Positions 44,406 through 54,468 of a DNA stretch of 64,000 nucleotides are shown piece by piece (position 1 is the stretch's first letter; every line of letters starts with the position of its first letter). The translations under genes were made by a program, and so were the position numbers. Source of the stretch: PXAP01 sp964421595 (GTDB taxonomy: Bacteria; Bacteroidota; Bacteroidia; Bacteroidales; PUMT01). The notes under the pieces were generated by a model. The model worked only from the letters and a program-made list of their open reading frames with translations, had not been told where the DNA came from and made no database searches. Location: NCBI GenBank assembly GCA_964421595.1, contig CAYQXY010000012.1:1-64000 (forward strand), written 5' to 3'.

Positions 44406-45017
44406 GAAGTGGTTTTTACGTAAATTTAATAGTTTTTATCTATATAACCTCAAATACATTCCCCTGTTTCAGGATCATGCATTCGATCGAATAACTCATG
44501 GAAGATTTATCCTGTATACAACCGGTAACACTTAATAAAGAATCTGGTGTTGGAATTGTTCGAATTTTAACAATTAACTATAATTTATTTCCTGAAAAAA
44601 GAGTTGCCGGATCTCGAAAAGCAAAACTTTCCATAATAAATCAGTAAGAATTATGGTTGCAGGGGAAAGTTTGGGTTAAGTTGCAATGAGTCTATGCGCA
44701 GCATTTTCATTTGGTGAGTTATCGTGAACGTTTCAAATATACTTTGTTATATGCGTTCATTTAAGGCAATTATATTATAACTTTGCTTAAACCATGAATT
44801 TCTGATAAGGTCGTAACATCTAAATTATATATTATGAGTGAATTAACAGACAGGTCCGGGCATTCAGCATTAGTTAAGAAAAATTGATGAAGAGTCTTAC
44901 CTGGTCTGTCTTTACCGCGAATGATTACCAGTAAATACGTGTGCACCTGAAATGATTGCCGGTAATCAGGATTAAAACAAGTCAACTGTAATCCTGCTGC
45001 AGTTATATTTATAGTTG
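44406..45017. promoter_or_regulatory. Divergent intergenic region, glgX / tocopherol-cyclase-like gene
   Basis: 612 bases with no supported gene. A 16-base imperfect direct repeat, aatgattaccagtaaa at 44920-44935 and aatgattgccggtaat at 44951-44966, has a 31-base period (about three helical turns). It is followed by an 8-base inverted repeat, CAGGATTA at 44967-44974 and TAATCCTG at 44989-44996, just before the gene at 45018. This looks like a regulator-binding site. The remainder is AT-rich. Confidence 0.4.
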
Positions 45018-46034
45018 ATGCCTTTAAAACCAGTGCTTATAAATTTATCTCATTACCTTATGTTGATTGGAAAACGTCTGAGATCACTTTTTAATCCTGA
45101 GATTTACCAGGGATGGGGAAAGAAGAAAGGCTATTTTGAGGGCTGGTATTTTAAAATTTTAAATTTCAAGGAGACCAGTGCATTTGCCATTATACCCGGT
45201 ATAGCTATGGATACCGAAGGTAACAGGCATTCTTTTATACAGGTTCTGGATGGTAAAAAGAGAACTGCTCAGTATCATAAATTCACTTTTGAGAGTTTCA
45301 ATCCTGACCCCGCACGGTTTATTGTATCGATCGATAATAATCATTTTTCAGAAGATTCCATATCTCTTGATCTGCCGGAACTAAAAGGTAAACTGTATTT
45401 TTCAGACAATATCCCATGGCCCAAAACCTGGTTTTCTCCGGGCATAATGGGGCCCTATTCATTTATGCCTTTTATGGAATGCTATCACGGGATAGTGAGC
45501 ATGAATCATTCTATAAACGGGCAGGTTGAGCATAATGGAACACAAATTGATTTCAACGGGGGAAGAGGATATACAGAAAAAGACTGGGGGACCTCTTTCC
45601 CTGAAGCATATATCTGGATACAGTCAAACCATTTTTCGGAAGACAATATCTCAGTGAAATTGTCTGTTGCCAGAATCCCATGGTTAAGAGGTTCTTTCAC
45701 AGGATTTATTGCCGGAGTCTGGCTAAGGGATAAGCTTATCCAGTTCACAACATATAATAGCTCCGGGCTCAAAAAGGTTCGCGCCGGAAGTGAAAGCGTT
45801 GAGATTGAAATTGAAAATAAAAATTACAGACTTCTGATATCTGCCGGCCGGACGTCTGCCACATCACTTGCATCTCCCATTGGGGGATTTATGGATGGCA
45901 GGATAGAGGAAAGTATGTCATCGGTAGTCGATCTAACATTAATTGACAGACAAACCGGCATTTCAGTCTTTTCGGATAAAGGCAGAAATTCTGCTGTTGA
46001 GGTTGCCGGTAATATAGAGAAAATACTTGTTTAA
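45018..46034 (+). CDS. Tocopherol cyclase-like protein
   Basis: 338 residues from the ATG at 45018 (a TTG one codon before is not preferred). The family pattern is evident: an N-terminal RSLFNPEIYQGWGKKKGYFEGWYFK, then AIIPGIAMDTEGNRHSFIQVLDG, the central GPYSFMPFMECYHGIVSM, and the diagnostic GGRGYTEKDWGTSFPEAYIWIQSNHF. In plants and cyanobacteria the homologue forms the chromanol ring of vitamin E. Bacterial members outside phototrophs have no known role, and no prenylquinone-methylating or phytyl genes are near. Function is therefore open; lipid binding is a fair guess. Confidence 0.82.
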   Translation: MPLKPVLINLSHYLMLIGKRLRSLFNPEIYQGWGKKKGYFEGWYFKILNFKETSAFAIIPGIAMDTEGNRHSFIQVLDGKKRTAQYHKFTFESFNPDPARFIVSIDNNHFSEDSISLDLPELKGKLYFSDNIPWPKTWFSPGIMGPYSFMPFMECYHGIVSMNHSINGQVEHNGTQIDFNGGRGYTEKDWGTSFPEAYIWIQSNHFSEDNISVKLSVARIPWLRGSFTGFIAGVWLRDKLIQFTTYNSSGLKKVRAGSESVEIEIENKNYRLLISAGRTSATSLASPIGGFMDGRIEESMSSVVDLTLIDRQTGISVFSDKGRNSAVEVAGNIEKILV

Positions 46035-46159
46035 ACGCCTCTTTAACCGGTGGGTAATAGCTGAGGTATACGATTTTGATCCGGCCAGTTCGCTGCCATT
46101 ATTGGAAGGAAGATATCACAGTTAAAGCATGGATTATGAATGGTCGCGTCAGAATTGTT

Positions 46160-47005
46160 TCATTCTCTTTCAACACCCTTTAAAAATCTGCTGATATATT
46201 TCCAGTACAGCATATTAAAAGCCAGAGTATTATGGTCGCTGTCAGGTATTATCTTTAATTCCTTTTCTCCTTTCCATTCATCATAGAGTCTTTGTGAATG
46301 AATCATCGGGATGATTGTATCATCAGAAGCAACAATTGCAAGCATCGGGTTCTCTGCTTCAGACGCAAGTGGGAGGACATTATACTTGTGCTTCATAAGA
46401 AACCTTACAGGAAATAACGGGAAACTTGCTCTTGCGAGGTCTTCTATACTGGCATAGGGAGAGACAAGCACCGTTCCGGAAATTAATCTGTTTGCTGCAA
46501 GGTATACAGCGACTCCTGTACCAAGGCTTCTTCCCATTACTGCAATATTTTTTTCATCAATATCCTTACGTTTGGAATAAGTATCATACATCAACAGGGC
46601 ATCGGAAAACATCTCCTTTTCACCCGGTTTCCCTCCACTCATTCCATACCCCCGGTAATTGACAAGCAGAAACGACCACTCTGGTATCTCATTAGCAAAT
46701 TCCATCATCCAGGAAACTTCTTCAGCATTACCGCCAAAATATATCAGCAGGGGCGCCGGACGTTCATTTGTGCCATGCAGGAGCCAGCCCTTAAGTTCAA
46801 TGTTGTCGGGAGTCATAATACTTACTTCCTCTGATCCAGGAAAATTTTCTTTTATATACTGAAGTCTCTCCCGGGTTAAAGACTGCCTGAAAAATATGAG
46901 CCGATCCTGAAATAAATAGAGTAAAGCAGAAGCTGAAATATAAACTACTGCCAGTATAATTACTATTTTTCTAATTACCATCATTATTTCTGTAATGTAG
47001 TCCAT
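46160..47005 (-). CDS. Membrane-anchored alpha/beta hydrolase
   Basis: 281 residues with one N-terminal membrane helix (VIRKIVIILAVVYISASALLYLF) and a BEM46/ABHD13-like hydrolase domain. The oxyanion region is PLLIYFGGNAEEVSWM, the nucleophile elbow is VMGRSLGTGVAVYLA, the acid is in AIVASDDTIIPMIHSQRL, and the His is in PDSDHNTLAF. The real start may be the Met eight or nine residues in (MMVIRKIV). Substrate unknown; probably esters or lipids at the membrane surface. Confidence 0.85.
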   Translation of the reverse strand: MDYITEIMMVIRKIVIILAVVYISASALLYLFQDRLIFFRQSLTRERLQYIKENFPGSEEVSIMTPDNIELKGWLLHGTNERPAPLLIYFGGNAEEVSWMMEFANEIPEWSFLLVNYRGYGMSGGKPGEKEMFSDALLMYDTYSKRKDIDEKNIAVMGRSLGTGVAVYLAANRLISGTVLVSPYASIEDLARASFPLFPVRFLMKHKYNVLPLASEAENPMLAIVASDDTIIPMIHSQRLYDEWKGEKELKIIPDSDHNTLAFNMLYWKYISRFLKGVERE

Positions 47006-47327
47006 GCCAGTTATTTTACCCGCCTTCTCTCAACAACCTGATGGCTGTTTCCTCGATATCATCCTTTGCATATGATAAGGATTCTTCCGACTTGCTTACT
47101 ATCCACTCCTTAATTTATTCAAAAGCTACTTTATCACGAAAAACCTTTGAAGAAATAAAGATATCAATTTAATAATAATGGATTTCATTTATCCATTAAA
47201 ATCAACCAGGCAGGTTAATGGCTTAAACCGGGTTTTAAAATAATAATTGAGTTATTTTCATAAAATATACTTTACTTTCTTATTTTTATAGTTTGAATGA
47301 GTTCACGATAACCCAAAAACCGTAATT
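47006..47327. other. Intergenic region with a protein-like remnant
   Basis: No intact gene. On the minus strand 47016-47114 reads IKEWIVSKSEESLSYAKDDI...LLREGG and stop, with no start codon and a stop just upstream; the same frame beyond that stop also looks coding (SSKVFRDKVAFE). This may be the tail of a decayed gene. The last 90 bases are AT-rich and may carry the promoter of the next gene. Confidence 0.3.
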
Positions 47328-48257
47328 ATGGAACGTAGAAATTTTATACGAAATGCTGCACTCAGTGGCGTAGCACTAACTGGCATCTCATCATTTGCTG
47401 CAGCCGCTGCTCCTGATGCAAAAATGTCAAACAAGGCAAAGTTTAACCTGAAGTATGCTCCCGGCTTTGGTACATTCAGGGAACATGCCGGAAATGACCT
47501 TATTGATCAGATCAGGTTCATGCATGATCAGGGCTTCAGGGCAATTTTTGACAATGGCCTTATGGGGAAAGAGCCTGCATTACAGGAAAAAATTGCAAAT
47601 GAACTTGACCGGCTGGGAATGGACCTCGGACCGTTTGTACTGTATGCTGATTTTAGTGTAAAGTCAATGGTGACCCGTGATCCTGAAATCATGGATATGC
47701 TTAAGGAAAGGATGAAGATGGCCCTTGAGGTTCAGAAAAGGACCAATGTCAAGTCGGCGCTTGTTGTTCCCGGCCGTTATGATGAGAGGCTTCACTGGGA
47801 TTATCAGACAGCCAATGTCATTGATGCCATGCGTATGTGTTGTGATATAGTTGGGCCGAGCGGACTGGTACTTGTGATGGAGCCACTTAATGGCCTGGTA
47901 AATCATCCCGGACTCTTCCTTACCACTATACCCCAGACCTATATGATATGCAAGGCAGTAGATCATCCCAGCTGCCGTATGGTGAATGATCTTTACCACC
48001 AGCAGATCACTGAAGGTAATCTGATACCGAATATCGATATGGCGTGGGAATACATACACGATTTTCATGTTGGTGATAATCCGGGAAGAAGAGAACCTAC
48101 AACCGGAGAAATCAATTACCTTAATATTTTTAAACATCTTTATGATAAGGGCTATGATGGTGTCATCTGTATGGAACATGGCAGAAGCGTTCCGGGTAAG
48201 GATGGCGAGGTGGCACTTATCGAAGCCTACCGTAAGGTTGATGCATTTAAGGTTTGA
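47328..48257 (+). CDS. Exported TIM-barrel isomerase-like protein (hydroxypyruvate isomerase family)
   Basis: 309 residues. The N-terminus MERRNFIRNAALSGVALTG is a signal of the kind common on Bacteroidota xylose-isomerase-like proteins (resembling a Tat signal with only one Arg pair). The body follows the AP endonuclease 2/Hyi TIM barrel: KYAPGFGTFREHAGN, LVLVMEPLNGLVNHPGLFLTT with a metal-binding Glu, MVNDLYHQQITEGNL, YIHDFHVGDNPGRREPTTGEI and GVICMEHGRSVPG. Those Glu/Asp/His residues fit divalent-metal binding. It may act on a sugar or hydroxy acid outside the cytoplasm. A DoxX-like gene follows on the same strand. Confidence 0.85.
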   Translation: MERRNFIRNAALSGVALTGISSFAAAAAPDAKMSNKAKFNLKYAPGFGTFREHAGNDLIDQIRFMHDQGFRAIFDNGLMGKEPALQEKIANELDRLGMDLGPFVLYADFSVKSMVTRDPEIMDMLKERMKMALEVQKRTNVKSALVVPGRYDERLHWDYQTANVIDAMRMCCDIVGPSGLVLVMEPLNGLVNHPGLFLTTIPQTYMICKAVDHPSCRMVNDLYHQQITEGNLIPNIDMAWEYIHDFHVGDNPGRREPTTGEINYLNIFKHLYDKGYDGVICMEHGRSVPGKDGEVALIEAYRKVDAFKV

Positions 48258-48369
48258 TCAGAGCCGGGACTTAACTTAAACTCATCTGACTCAGGGATAA
48301 TTTTTTTACCCCTGAGCACAGACAGAGTTGATCATCAATTATTAATATATCTTAAGAAAAATTCAGGAA

Positions 48370-48876
48370 ATGGCTGAGAAACTGTTCCGTTCAATAAGCA
48401 GGTCTGATATTGCACTAACACACTGGATGGCCAGATACGGAGTATTTATGTTAAGGTTAAGTATTGGAGTTGTATTTTTCTGGTTTGGAGTATTAAAATT
48501 CTTTCCCGGATTAAGTCCTGCAACTGAGCTGGCAACCAAAACTATTGATACCTTGACTCTCGGTATTATATCGGGAGAAGTTGCACTTTACATTCTTGCA
48601 ACTCTGGAAGTAGCCATTGGAATAGGCATGATTTTCGGAGTATTTCTCAGAGTGACCTTGTTCTTACTGTTTTTTCAGATGCTTGGAACAATCACTCCCA
48701 TTGTCTTGTTTCCCGCTGAGGTATTCACACGGATCCCATATGCGCCAACTCTCGAGGGTCAGTATATAATCAAGAATATTGTAATAGTCAGTGCGGCACT
48801 GGTAATTGGAGCTACGGTCAGGGGCGGCCGTCTGGTTGCCGAACCTAAACCGAATAAACGTGGAGATACGCCTTGA
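48370..48876 (+). CDS. DoxX-like membrane protein
   Basis: 168 residues with four hydrophobic segments in the arrangement of the DoxX/YkgB family: MLRLSIGVVFFWFGVLKFFPG, ALYILATLEVAIGIGMIFGVFL, VTLFLLFFQMLGTITPIVLFP, and IKNIVIVSAALVIGATV. The function of the family is poorly known. It is 112 bases after the isomerase-like gene, possibly cotranscribed. Confidence 0.8.
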   Translation: MAEKLFRSISRSDIALTHWMARYGVFMLRLSIGVVFFWFGVLKFFPGLSPATELATKTIDTLTLGIISGEVALYILATLEVAIGIGMIFGVFLRVTLFLLFFQMLGTITPIVLFPAEVFTRIPYAPTLEGQYIIKNIVIVSAALVIGATVRGGRLVAEPKPNKRGDTP

Positions 48877-48995
48877 AGAGGTTGATGGTTCATTGATATA
48901 TTCCTGTCCGGTAACTTCCCTGATTCATGAATAGCCGGTTTACCTGAACCTTTATGGTTTTTACAACCAATGCCTGACAGGCAAATATATACACT

Positions 48996-49547
48996 ATGAT
49001 AAAAATAAAGGTTAAAAAGGAAGTTGTTCTGTGGCTGGTACATACCTCCGATTCGGCTGAAATATTTGATGTAATTGACAAGCAGCGTGATTACCTGAAT
49101 AAATGGCTGCCTTTTGTAGAAAGAACAAGGAAGCTTGAAGATACTGTCAGTTTTGTAGAATCAATCATTAATTTACCTGATGAGAGGTGTGAATTCGTTT
49201 TTATCATAAGGCATGAGGGAAATTTTGCCGGATTGATCGGGTTAAAGGGATCTGATATTGTAAATCGTAAAACAGAAATTGGTTATTGGCTCAGCCGGCA
49301 TTATCAGGGTAAAGGTATTATGACCGGGTCTGTCAGGGAATTGTGCCGTTATGCTTTTGATGAGCTGGGATTTAACCGGATCCAGATAAAATGTGCCGTT
49401 GGAAATGTGCAAAGCAAAAAAATTCCCAGGCGACTGGGTTTTCAGTTTGAGGGAATAGAAAGAGAAGGCGAGATCCTTGCCGGTGGTATTTTTACTGATA
49501 TAGAGGTTTATAGCATGCTTCGTTCTGATATGAAAAGAAATGATTGA
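48996..49547 (+). CDS. GNAT N-acetyltransferase, RimL type
   Basis: 183 residues with the RimL/RimJ-like GNAT fold: LVHTSDSAEIFDVIDKQRDYLNKWLPFV at the start, EIGYWLSRHYQGKGIMTGSVRELCRYAF with the acetyl-CoA-binding RxxGxG-like loop (HYQGKGI), and FNRIQIKCAVGNVQSKKIPRRLGFQFEG. It would acetylate the N-terminus of a ribosomal or other protein, or a small molecule; members of this subgroup are not specific by sequence. Confidence 0.85.
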   Translation: MIKIKVKKEVVLWLVHTSDSAEIFDVIDKQRDYLNKWLPFVERTRKLEDTVSFVESIINLPDERCEFVFIIRHEGNFAGLIGLKGSDIVNRKTEIGYWLSRHYQGKGIMTGSVRELCRYAFDELGFNRIQIKCAVGNVQSKKIPRRLGFQFEGIEREGEILAGGIFTDIEVYSMLRSDMKRND

Positions 49548-49668
49548 TCTTAACTGGAAAGTTGCTATTTAGATTTTTCCTCGTCCAGATTAAAATGTAA
49601 TAACATAAAGTATTATTGCTTTTGGTAACGGGCTTTTGTATATTTATATCCGCAGGTTAAAGCAATAA

Positions 49669-50052
49669 ATGATTATGAGTGAAGATTACCCCATAAAAGA
49701 ACTTAGAAAGATCCTTCATCACGAGTTAAAAGGAGAACTTAACTACTTAGAGAAAAAGGAGTTTCTGAAAGAGAGTATTGATACCAGAGTAATCCTGAAT
49801 CTTCATGAAAAGTATTTGAACCGGAAAAAAATAGTCACCCTTGCTGTACTGTCATACAGTATATACCTTGCAGTTCTTTTGTTAATATTTCTTGTAAATT
49901 CTGATAGTCCGGTTCTCGCCGTTCTGATTACCCTTGCAATAATCCTTATCCCGATCACAGCCTGGTCGTTATTTAGTAAATCTGTGCTCGGATACCAGAA
50001 ATTAGACCTGGTACTTAGAATCATGACAAAATTTTACGTCCGGAAAAAATAA
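49669..50052 (+). CDS. Hypothetical two-helix membrane protein
   Basis: 127 residues. A soluble, charged N-terminal half (LRKILHHELKGELNYLEKKEF) is followed by two membrane helices (VTLAVLSYSIYLAVLLLIFLV and PVLAVLITLAIILIPITAW) and a short basic tail ending VRKK. No family is recognised. Two close start codons (49669, 49675) exist. Confidence 0.6.
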   Translation: MIMSEDYPIKELRKILHHELKGELNYLEKKEFLKESIDTRVILNLHEKYLNRKKIVTLAVLSYSIYLAVLLLIFLVNSDSPVLAVLITLAIILIPITAWSLFSKSVLGYQKLDLVLRIMTKFYVRKK

Positions 50053-50344
50053 TCAAACTGCAAAACATAGCCATCCTTACATAGAACTTTCCATACATGC
50101 CAGTTAAAAAATTTTCATACACGGCTGATAATTACTCAACCTGTACTCTGACAGCGTGCTGCTTACTCTGATCAGGCTTCAGGTAGCAATGGTGAACCCT
50201 CTAGTATTTTAATCTGAAAAGAAAATATCAACCGGAACTTTTGAGATAGTGCATGTTTATTTTATGAAAAAAATCTGACAGATACTTACATTGTTTTTTT
50301 AATTTCGCAGGATAATTGAAATACTACTTCAAACACACACAATA

Positions 50345-53300
50345 ATGATACAATTCTTCCGAAAAAATTCAGGAATTATATATGCTGTTGAAACAGACAA
50401 CCAACTTCATGACTTTGACATTAACAAACTTACCTGGCTTTTTGACGGAGCTGTATATACAACCAGGCCGGAAATAGATGGAAACTTTACCGGTCCCCGC
50501 CGTGAAATGATCACACCGTGGAGCACAAACGCAGTTGAAATAACCCAGAATATGGGAATAGCTGGTATTAAACGAATTGAAGAATTCAAGCCTGCCGAAC
50601 AGGAAGACAGTCCCCGGCCGACCTCTGTATCAGGTGATTCTGCTCCCACTGCCGTTGCCCATGAAAATGAAAATGACAAACCACTGTTTGATCCGATGCT
50701 GCAGCGATTATACTATGGCCTGACCCAGAATATTTTTACTATAGATAAAGATCCTGATGATGTTATCCTTATAGAAGACATAGAGGAGTATAACAGGCAG
50801 GAGGGTCTGGCTCTGAGTATTGAAGAGATAAGTTATCTTATGGATGTGAGTAAAAGGATCAAAAGAAAACTTACTGACAGCGAAATTTTCGGATTTTCAC
50901 AGGTTAATTCCGAGCATTGTCGCCATAAGATCTTCAACGGGTTATTTGTGATTGATGGTAAGGAGAAGCCATATTCATTGTTTCAGCTAATCAGACACAC
51001 AACCGAAGCCAATCCAAACCGCGTCGTTTCTGCTTACAAAGATAACTGCGCATTCCTGAAAGGTCCGGTAGCCAGGCAATTCGCTCCTGCAAACCAGGAC
51101 AGGCCCGACTGGTTTGAAATTAAGGATGTGGAAACGGTTCTTTCCCTGAAGGCAGAGACCCATAATTTCCCAACTACTGTAGAACCATTTAACGGGGCCG
51201 CAACCGGAACCGGAGGAGAAATACGCGACAGGATGGCAGGAGGAAAAGGATCTGTTCCGCTTGGCGGCACTGCAGTTTATATGACATCTTATCCGCGGAC
51301 CGAGGCCGGCAGACCATGGGAAGCTGCAGTATTACCCAGGCCCTGGCTGTACCAGTCGCCCGAAGATATCCTTATAAAGGCTTCCAATGGTGCCAGCGAT
51401 TTTGGGAATAAATTCGGTCAACCATTGATATGCGGGAGTCTGTTGACATTTGAGCATAGTGAGAAGGGCCAGACATTCGGTTACGATAAGGTCATTATGC
51501 TTGCGGGCGGTATAGGCTACGGGAAAAAAAAAGACAGCTTAAAGGATGTACCCGTTAAGGGCGATCGTATAATTCTCATGGGGGGTGATAATTACCGTAT
51601 AGGAATGGGAGGGAGTGCAGTATCTTCTGTTGCAACAGGTGAGTATGCCAACCTGATCGAGCTGAATGCCGTACAGAGGTCAAATCCGGAAATGCAAAAA
51701 AGAGTATGCAATGCTATCCGGGCTATGATGGAATCAGATAAAAATCCGGTCATCTCCATTCATGACCACGGAGCCGGAGGCCACCTTAATTGTCTTTCTG
51801 AACTTGTTGAGGCAAAAGGGGGCAGGATAGATATGGGGAAACTTCCTGTAGGTGATCCCACCTTGTCAGCCCGGGAGATTGCCGGTAATGAGTCGCAGGA
51901 GAGGATGGGCCTGCTGCTTCATGAAAAGGATGTTGATCTCTTAAAAAGGGTTTCAGATCGTGAAAGGGCCCCTATATACGATATAGGTGAAGTTACGGGA
52001 GATATGCAATTTACATTTGAAGATACGGCAAAAAACATAAAGCCAATAGACCTTCAGCTCGAGTGGCTGTTTGGTAATCCTCCCCGGACTGTAATGAACG
52101 ACACAACTCCGGTGAATAATTTTGATATAGCAGAGTATAATGTGAATCAGTTTCAGGAATATCTTGTTTCGGTGCTTCAGCTTGAAGGAGTAGCCTGTAA
52201 GGACTGGTTGACAAATAAGGTTGACCGGAGCGTAACCGGCAAGGTTGCACTTCAGCAGACAACTGGAAGTATCCAGCTGCCTTTGAACAATATGGCCGTA
52301 ATGGCAATTGATTATGGTGGACAACGCGGACTGGCAACTTCGATAGGCCACGCTCCGGTAGCAGCAATGGTTGATGCCGCAAAAGGTTCTGTACTTGCAA
52401 TTGCCGAATCTCTTACAAACATAATGTGGGCCCCGTTGCAGGATGGAATTGGTGGTGTATCTCTCAGTGCCAACTGGATGTGGCCAACAAGGAATGAAGG
52501 AGAAGACAGCAGATTATACAGTGCTGTAGAAGCAGCTTCTGATTTCGCAAAAGCCCTGGGAATAAACATTCCTACAGGCAAGGATTCCCTTTCGATGACA
52601 CAGAAATATAAGGATGGAAAAATTGTGATTGCCCCTGGAACGGTTATTATTACTGCAGCTGCGGAGGTAACAGATATTACAAAAACAGTTACACCTGCAT
52701 TAAAGGGAGTTCCTGGCAGTTCAATCCTGTATATTGACCTTTCAGGTGATGATTATTTCCTGGGTGGAAGCAGTTTTGCCCAATCATTGAATTATATAGG
52801 CCGTAATTGCCCGACAGTTAAAGATCCTGAATATTTCGTCAGGGCCTTCAATGCCATTCAGGAATTGATCGATCAGAAAATTATCCTGGCAGGCCACGAT
52901 GTATCGGGCGGCGGACTAATAACGGCTTTACTTGAAATGTGTTTCCCGGGAACAGATGAAGGAATGAATATTGAAATTGGCACAGAAGAGGGAAATATTA
53001 TCAATATTCTTTTTAGTGAAAAACCCGCCATAATCATCCAGGTTGCTGAGGCAGAAGAAGTAACCGGAATTCTTGCCAGGGAAGGTGTTGATGTTAAATT
53101 GCTCGGAAACTATAACAATAAAAGGGAATTTACTATTGCTATAAGCGGAGAAAAATACAAATTTGATATCAATAAACTGCGTGATGTGTGGTATCGTTCC
53201 AGCTATCTGCTTGACAGGAAACAGTCGGGCGGATATCTAGCTCTTGAAAGATTCAGGAATTATGGCAAGCAACCATTATCATATAATTTCCCTGACCATT

Positions 53301-54109
53301 TCGAGGGGAAATTATCCGCATATGGAATTGATGGTGACCGGCGGGAACGCACAGGCATAAAAGCTGCCATCATCAGGGAGAAGGGAGTTAACGGAGACCG
53401 GGAGATGGCATGGATTATGTATCTTTCGGGTATGGATGTAAAAGACGTTCATATGACTGACCTTATCAGTGGCAGGGAGACTCTTGAAGAATTCAACCTG
53501 ATTGTATTTGTTGGAGGTTTTTCAAATAGTGATGTGCTTGGTTCTGCAAAAGGATGGGCAGGGGCATTTCTGTATAATGAAAAAGCCAGGGAAGCACTTG
53601 ACAGGTTCTATGAACGTGACGATACATTGAGCCTGGGTGTCTGCAACGGTTGTCAGCTGATGGTGGAACTCGGACTGGTTGGTGATGCTGGTGGAGGGAA
53701 AGCCGAAATGTTGTTTAACGATTCGCATAAATTCGAATCGGCGTTTATAAATGTAATAGTTCAGCCAAGTAATTCTGTAATGTTAAAATCTCTTGCGGGA
53801 AGCAGGCTGGGAATCTGGGTAGCTCACGGAGAAGGAAAATTCAACCTTCCGGGAAAGGAATCAGATTATCATATACCTCTTAAATACGCATACAGTGATT
53901 ACCCGGCCAATCCCAATGGTTCAGGTTATGTTGCCGCTGCTATTTGCAGTGCCGACGGGAGGCACCTTGCAATGATGCCTCATCTTGAGAGGTCTCTCTA
54001 TCCTCATAACTGGGCCAATTATCCTTCTGAGAGAAATAACGATGAGATTACACCATGGCTGGAAGCTTTTGTGAACGCTAAAGAATGGATCAGGCATAAA
54101 ACGGGTTAA
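50345..54109 (+). CDS. purL: Phosphoribosylformylglycinamidine synthase (large, single-chain PurL)
   Basis: 1254 residues, the single-chain FGAM synthase of purine synthesis: FGAR + Gln + ATP gives FGAM. The linker/N-terminal part has SEHCRHKIFNG; the first synthetase half has SLKAETHNFPTTVEPFNGAATGTGGEIRDR; the second has GMAYLP-like SADWMWP equivalent (LSANWMWP) and ILAGHDVSGGGLITALLEMC. The C-terminal glutaminase has GVCNGCQLM with Cys1100 and the His/Glu of MPHLERSLYPHNW. It is monocistronic here. Residues about 85-115, a Pro/Ser/Asp-rich insert, are probably a flexible linker. Confidence 0.96.
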   Translation: MIQFFRKNSGIIYAVETDNQLHDFDINKLTWLFDGAVYTTRPEIDGNFTGPRREMITPWSTNAVEITQNMGIAGIKRIEEFKPAEQEDSPRPTSVSGDSAPTAVAHENENDKPLFDPMLQRLYYGLTQNIFTIDKDPDDVILIEDIEEYNRQEGLALSIEEISYLMDVSKRIKRKLTDSEIFGFSQVNSEHCRHKIFNGLFVIDGKEKPYSLFQLIRHTTEANPNRVVSAYKDNCAFLKGPVARQFAPANQDRPDWFEIKDVETVLSLKAETHNFPTTVEPFNGAATGTGGEIRDRMAGGKGSVPLGGTAVYMTSYPRTEAGRPWEAAVLPRPWLYQSPEDILIKASNGASDFGNKFGQPLICGSLLTFEHSEKGQTFGYDKVIMLAGGIGYGKKKDSLKDVPVKGDRIILMGGDNYRIGMGGSAVSSVATGEYANLIELNAVQRSNPEMQKRVCNAIRAMMESDKNPVISIHDHGAGGHLNCLSELVEAKGGRIDMGKLPVGDPTLSAREIAGNESQERMGLLLHEKDVDLLKRVSDRERAPIYDIGEVTGDMQFTFEDTAKNIKPIDLQLEWLFGNPPRTVMNDTTPVNNFDIAEYNVNQFQEYLVSVLQLEGVACKDWLTNKVDRSVTGKVALQQTTGSIQLPLNNMAVMAIDYGGQRGLATSIGHAPVAAMVDAAKGSVLAIAESLTNIMWAPLQDGIGGVSLSANWMWPTRNEGEDSRLYSAVEAASDFAKALGINIPTGKDSLSMTQKYKDGKIVIAPGTVIITAAAEVTDITKTVTPALKGVPGSSILYIDLSGDDYFLGGSSFAQSLNYIGRNCPTVKDPEYFVRAFNAIQELIDQKIILAGHDVSGGGLITALLEMCFPGTDEGMNIEIGTEEGNIINILFSEKPAIIIQVAEAEEVTGILAREGVDVKLLGNYNNKREFTIAISGEKYKFDINKLRDVWYRSSYLLDRKQSGGYLALERFRNYGKQPLSYNFPDHFEGKLSAYGIDGDRRERTGIKAAIIREKGVNGDREMAWIMYLSGMDVKDVHMTDLISGRETLEEFNLIVFVGGFSNSDVLGSAKGWAGAFLYNEKAREALDRFYERDDTLSLGVCNGCQLMVELGLVGDAGGGKAEMLFNDSHKFESAFINVIVQPSNSVMLKSLAGSRLGIWVAHGEGKFNLPGKESDYHIPLKYAYSDYPANPNGSGYVAAAICSADGRHLAMMPHLERSLYPHNWANYPSERNNDEITPWLEAFVNAKEWIRHKTG

Positions 54110-54137
54110 CAGATCTGTCACCTTCTAAAGTTACCTG

Positions 54138-54344
54138 TCATGCCGACCCGGGATCCGGTCCGACTGCTTTCAGAGCTACGAGGTTGGCAAAACCTTCTGA
54201 GAACCCGTGACGTTCCTTCAGGTATTTCAGTACAAGGTCGTGCTTCCCGATGTTTTTCTGTTTTACAATGAACACCCACTGACCTAGTGTTTTACCGGTA
54301 TTCTTGTACAGATTCTGATGCATTTTGATCTCTGTCTTTTCCAT
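54138..54344 (-). CDS. DUF4287-type small protein
   Basis: 68 residues matching the DUF4287 pattern: MHQNLYKNTGKTLGQWVFIVKQ, KHDLVLKYLKERHGFSEGFANLVAL. This domain occurs alone or before a DUF5655 domain in bacteria and has no known activity. The last residues (KAVGPDPGSA) depart from the usual pattern, so the C-terminus may be shortened. It converges on purL. Confidence 0.75.
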   Translation of the reverse strand: MEKTEIKMHQNLYKNTGKTLGQWVFIVKQKNIGKHDLVLKYLKERHGFSEGFANLVALKAVGPDPGSA

Positions 54345-54468
54345 AACAGGGGCATTTTAGGTTAGGTGAAAAGTGATGATGAATAATAATGATTTCCAGC
54401 CTGCCGGTAAACCATAGTACTGCTTCGTGCCTGATGCCGTAATATTAAAACGGAGAATAGTTGTTCAT

